From: Planctomycetota bacterium
GTDB lineage: Bacteria; Planctomycetota; UBA1135; GCA-002686595
Length of the DNA stretch: 64,000 bases
Reading direction: 5' to 3'
NCBI GenBank assembly: GCA_016709875.1
Contig: JADJLZ010000006.1
Span: 372,001 to 436,000, forward strand
Position 1 is the first letter of the stretch. Every line of letters begins with the position of its first letter. The position numbers and the translations under genes were made by a program. Below the pieces are notes generated by a model. That model did no database searches. It saw nothing but the letters and a program-made list of their open reading frames with translations, and had not been told where the DNA came from. Of the stretch, positions 63,578 to 64,000 are shown one piece after another.

Positions 63578-64000
63578 ATGACCGACCCGCGCCAGGTCCG
63601 GACGATGTTCGCGCGCATCTCCGGGCGCTACGACCTGCTCAATCGCGTGCTCTCGCTCGGCATCGACCAGCGCTGGCGGCGGCGCCTGCTGGCCGCGGCG
63701 GGGGACGTGCACGACAAGCCGGTGGTCGACCTGTGCTGTGGCACGGGCGACGTGAGCCTGTTCCTCGCCCGCGCCGGCGCGCGCGTGGTCGGCGTGGACT
63801 TCACGCCCGAGATGCTCACGCACGCCGAGCGCAAGCGCGTGCGCGGTGCGCAGCCGGGAGTTTTCGCCACCGGCGACGCGCTCGCGCTCCCGATCGGGGA
63901 CCGCAGCGTCGCGGCGTGCACGGTCGCCTTCGGCATCCGCAACGTCGCCGACCGCCGTCGCTGCCTGCGCGAGATGCGGCGCGTGCTCGTGCCGGGAGGC
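63578..64000 (+). CDS. ubiE: Menaquinone/ubiquinone methyltransferase UbiE, 5' part
   Basis: The first 141 residues are visible; the gene runs off the window. The N-terminus ARISGRYDLLNRVLSLGIDQ followed by RWRR is the UbiE/MenG signature, then motif I PVVDLCCGTGDVSLFLARAG, GVDFTPEML and the conserved AFGIRNVADRRRCLREMRRV with VLVPGG. UbiE methylates demethylmenaquinone or the ubiquinone precursor. In planctomycete-like bacteria menaquinone is the more likely product. There is no strong Shine-Dalgarno sequence before the ATG. Confidence 0.93.
   Translation, partial: MTDPRQVRTMFARISGRYDLLNRVLSLGIDQRWRRRLLAAAGDVHDKPVVDLCCGTGDVSLFLARAGARVVGVDFTPEMLTHAERKRVRGAQPGVFATGDALALPIGDRSVAACTVAFGIRNVADRRRCLREMRRVLVPGG

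Noticed and set aside
57307..63618. A 2103-codon open frame on the minus strand spanning tgt, ruvB and the large lipoprotein
   Set aside because: Only the tgt N-terminal half inside it is meaningful; the rest is an antisense frame with biased R/A/V/D composition, opposite to the real lipoprotein gene.

Overview
This is a 64 kb stretch of GC-rich (roughly 70%) bacterial chromosome, densely coded on both strands. It is most likely from a member of the Planctomycetota, or a lineage close to it. The main pointers are a secreted protein at 19486-20973 with the C-terminal signature and CPC motif typical of extracellular proteins in marine planctomycetes, many putative secreted proteins and peptidases of unknown role, a Rho with a large disordered arm, and few recognisable operons. 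The assignment is an inference from protein style; no rRNA is present to test it.

Layout. 1-3 kb: 3' end of the housekeeping sigma factor, a coiled-coil zinc-ribbon protein, a YhcC-like radical SAM protein and a membrane M50-like protein. 3-13 kb: DUF885 protein, a large CHASE/PAS/GAF hybrid histidine kinase, SelB (so the cell should decode selenocysteine), an unknown membrane-anchored protein and a HEAT-VWA protein. 13-19.5 kb: tRNA-Pro(CGG), a methyltransferase/FAD-reductase pair, rho, a GT-C type membrane glycosyltransferase and a small c-type cytochrome. 19.5-30.7 kb: the secreted protein, a PhyH dioxygenase, a Nudix hydrolase coupled to a homodimeric pyruvate dehydrogenase E1, an S9 peptidase, two unknown envelope proteins and a glycosyltransferase. 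30.8-38.9 kb: amidohydrolase, a two-domain Gfo/Idh-epimerase fusion, then guaB-guaA. 38.9-50.4 kb: DUF1570-like peptidase, the gatCAB operon, lon, a ComF-like protein and larC. 50.4-51.5 kb: a lower-GC islet with hicAB and an Imm50-like gene. 51.5-64 kb: glycosyltransferase, panD, an aminotransferase, an SH3 protein, small proteins, a decayed islet abutting a frameshifted tgt, ruvB, a 1064-residue putative surface lipoprotein, and the 5' part of ubiE.

How genes work together. guaB-guaA make GMP from IMP. gatC-gatA-gatB overlap by 4 bp each and build the tRNA-dependent amidotransferase. ruvB and tgt sit 11 bp apart. The Nudix gene overlaps aceE by 4 bp, and the FAD reductase overlaps the methyltransferase by 4 bp. 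Coupling through GTGA or ATGA overlaps is common here.

What stands out. (1) Many genes have a TAGNNT-like -10 box only 6-11 nt before the start codon and no Shine-Dalgarno sequence, which points to widespread leaderless or near-leaderless transcripts. (2) A perfect 43-bp inverted repeat between two convergent genes supplies the Nudix stop codon, and a nested pair of long imperfect inverted repeats lies at 27.6-27.8 kb. (3) The 3' end of tgt is duplicated 885 bp away, bracketing gene fragments like a site-specific insertion into a gene end, and tgt itself carries a single-base frameshift. I found no CRISPR array, no intact transposase or integrase, and no clearly new multi-gene defence system.
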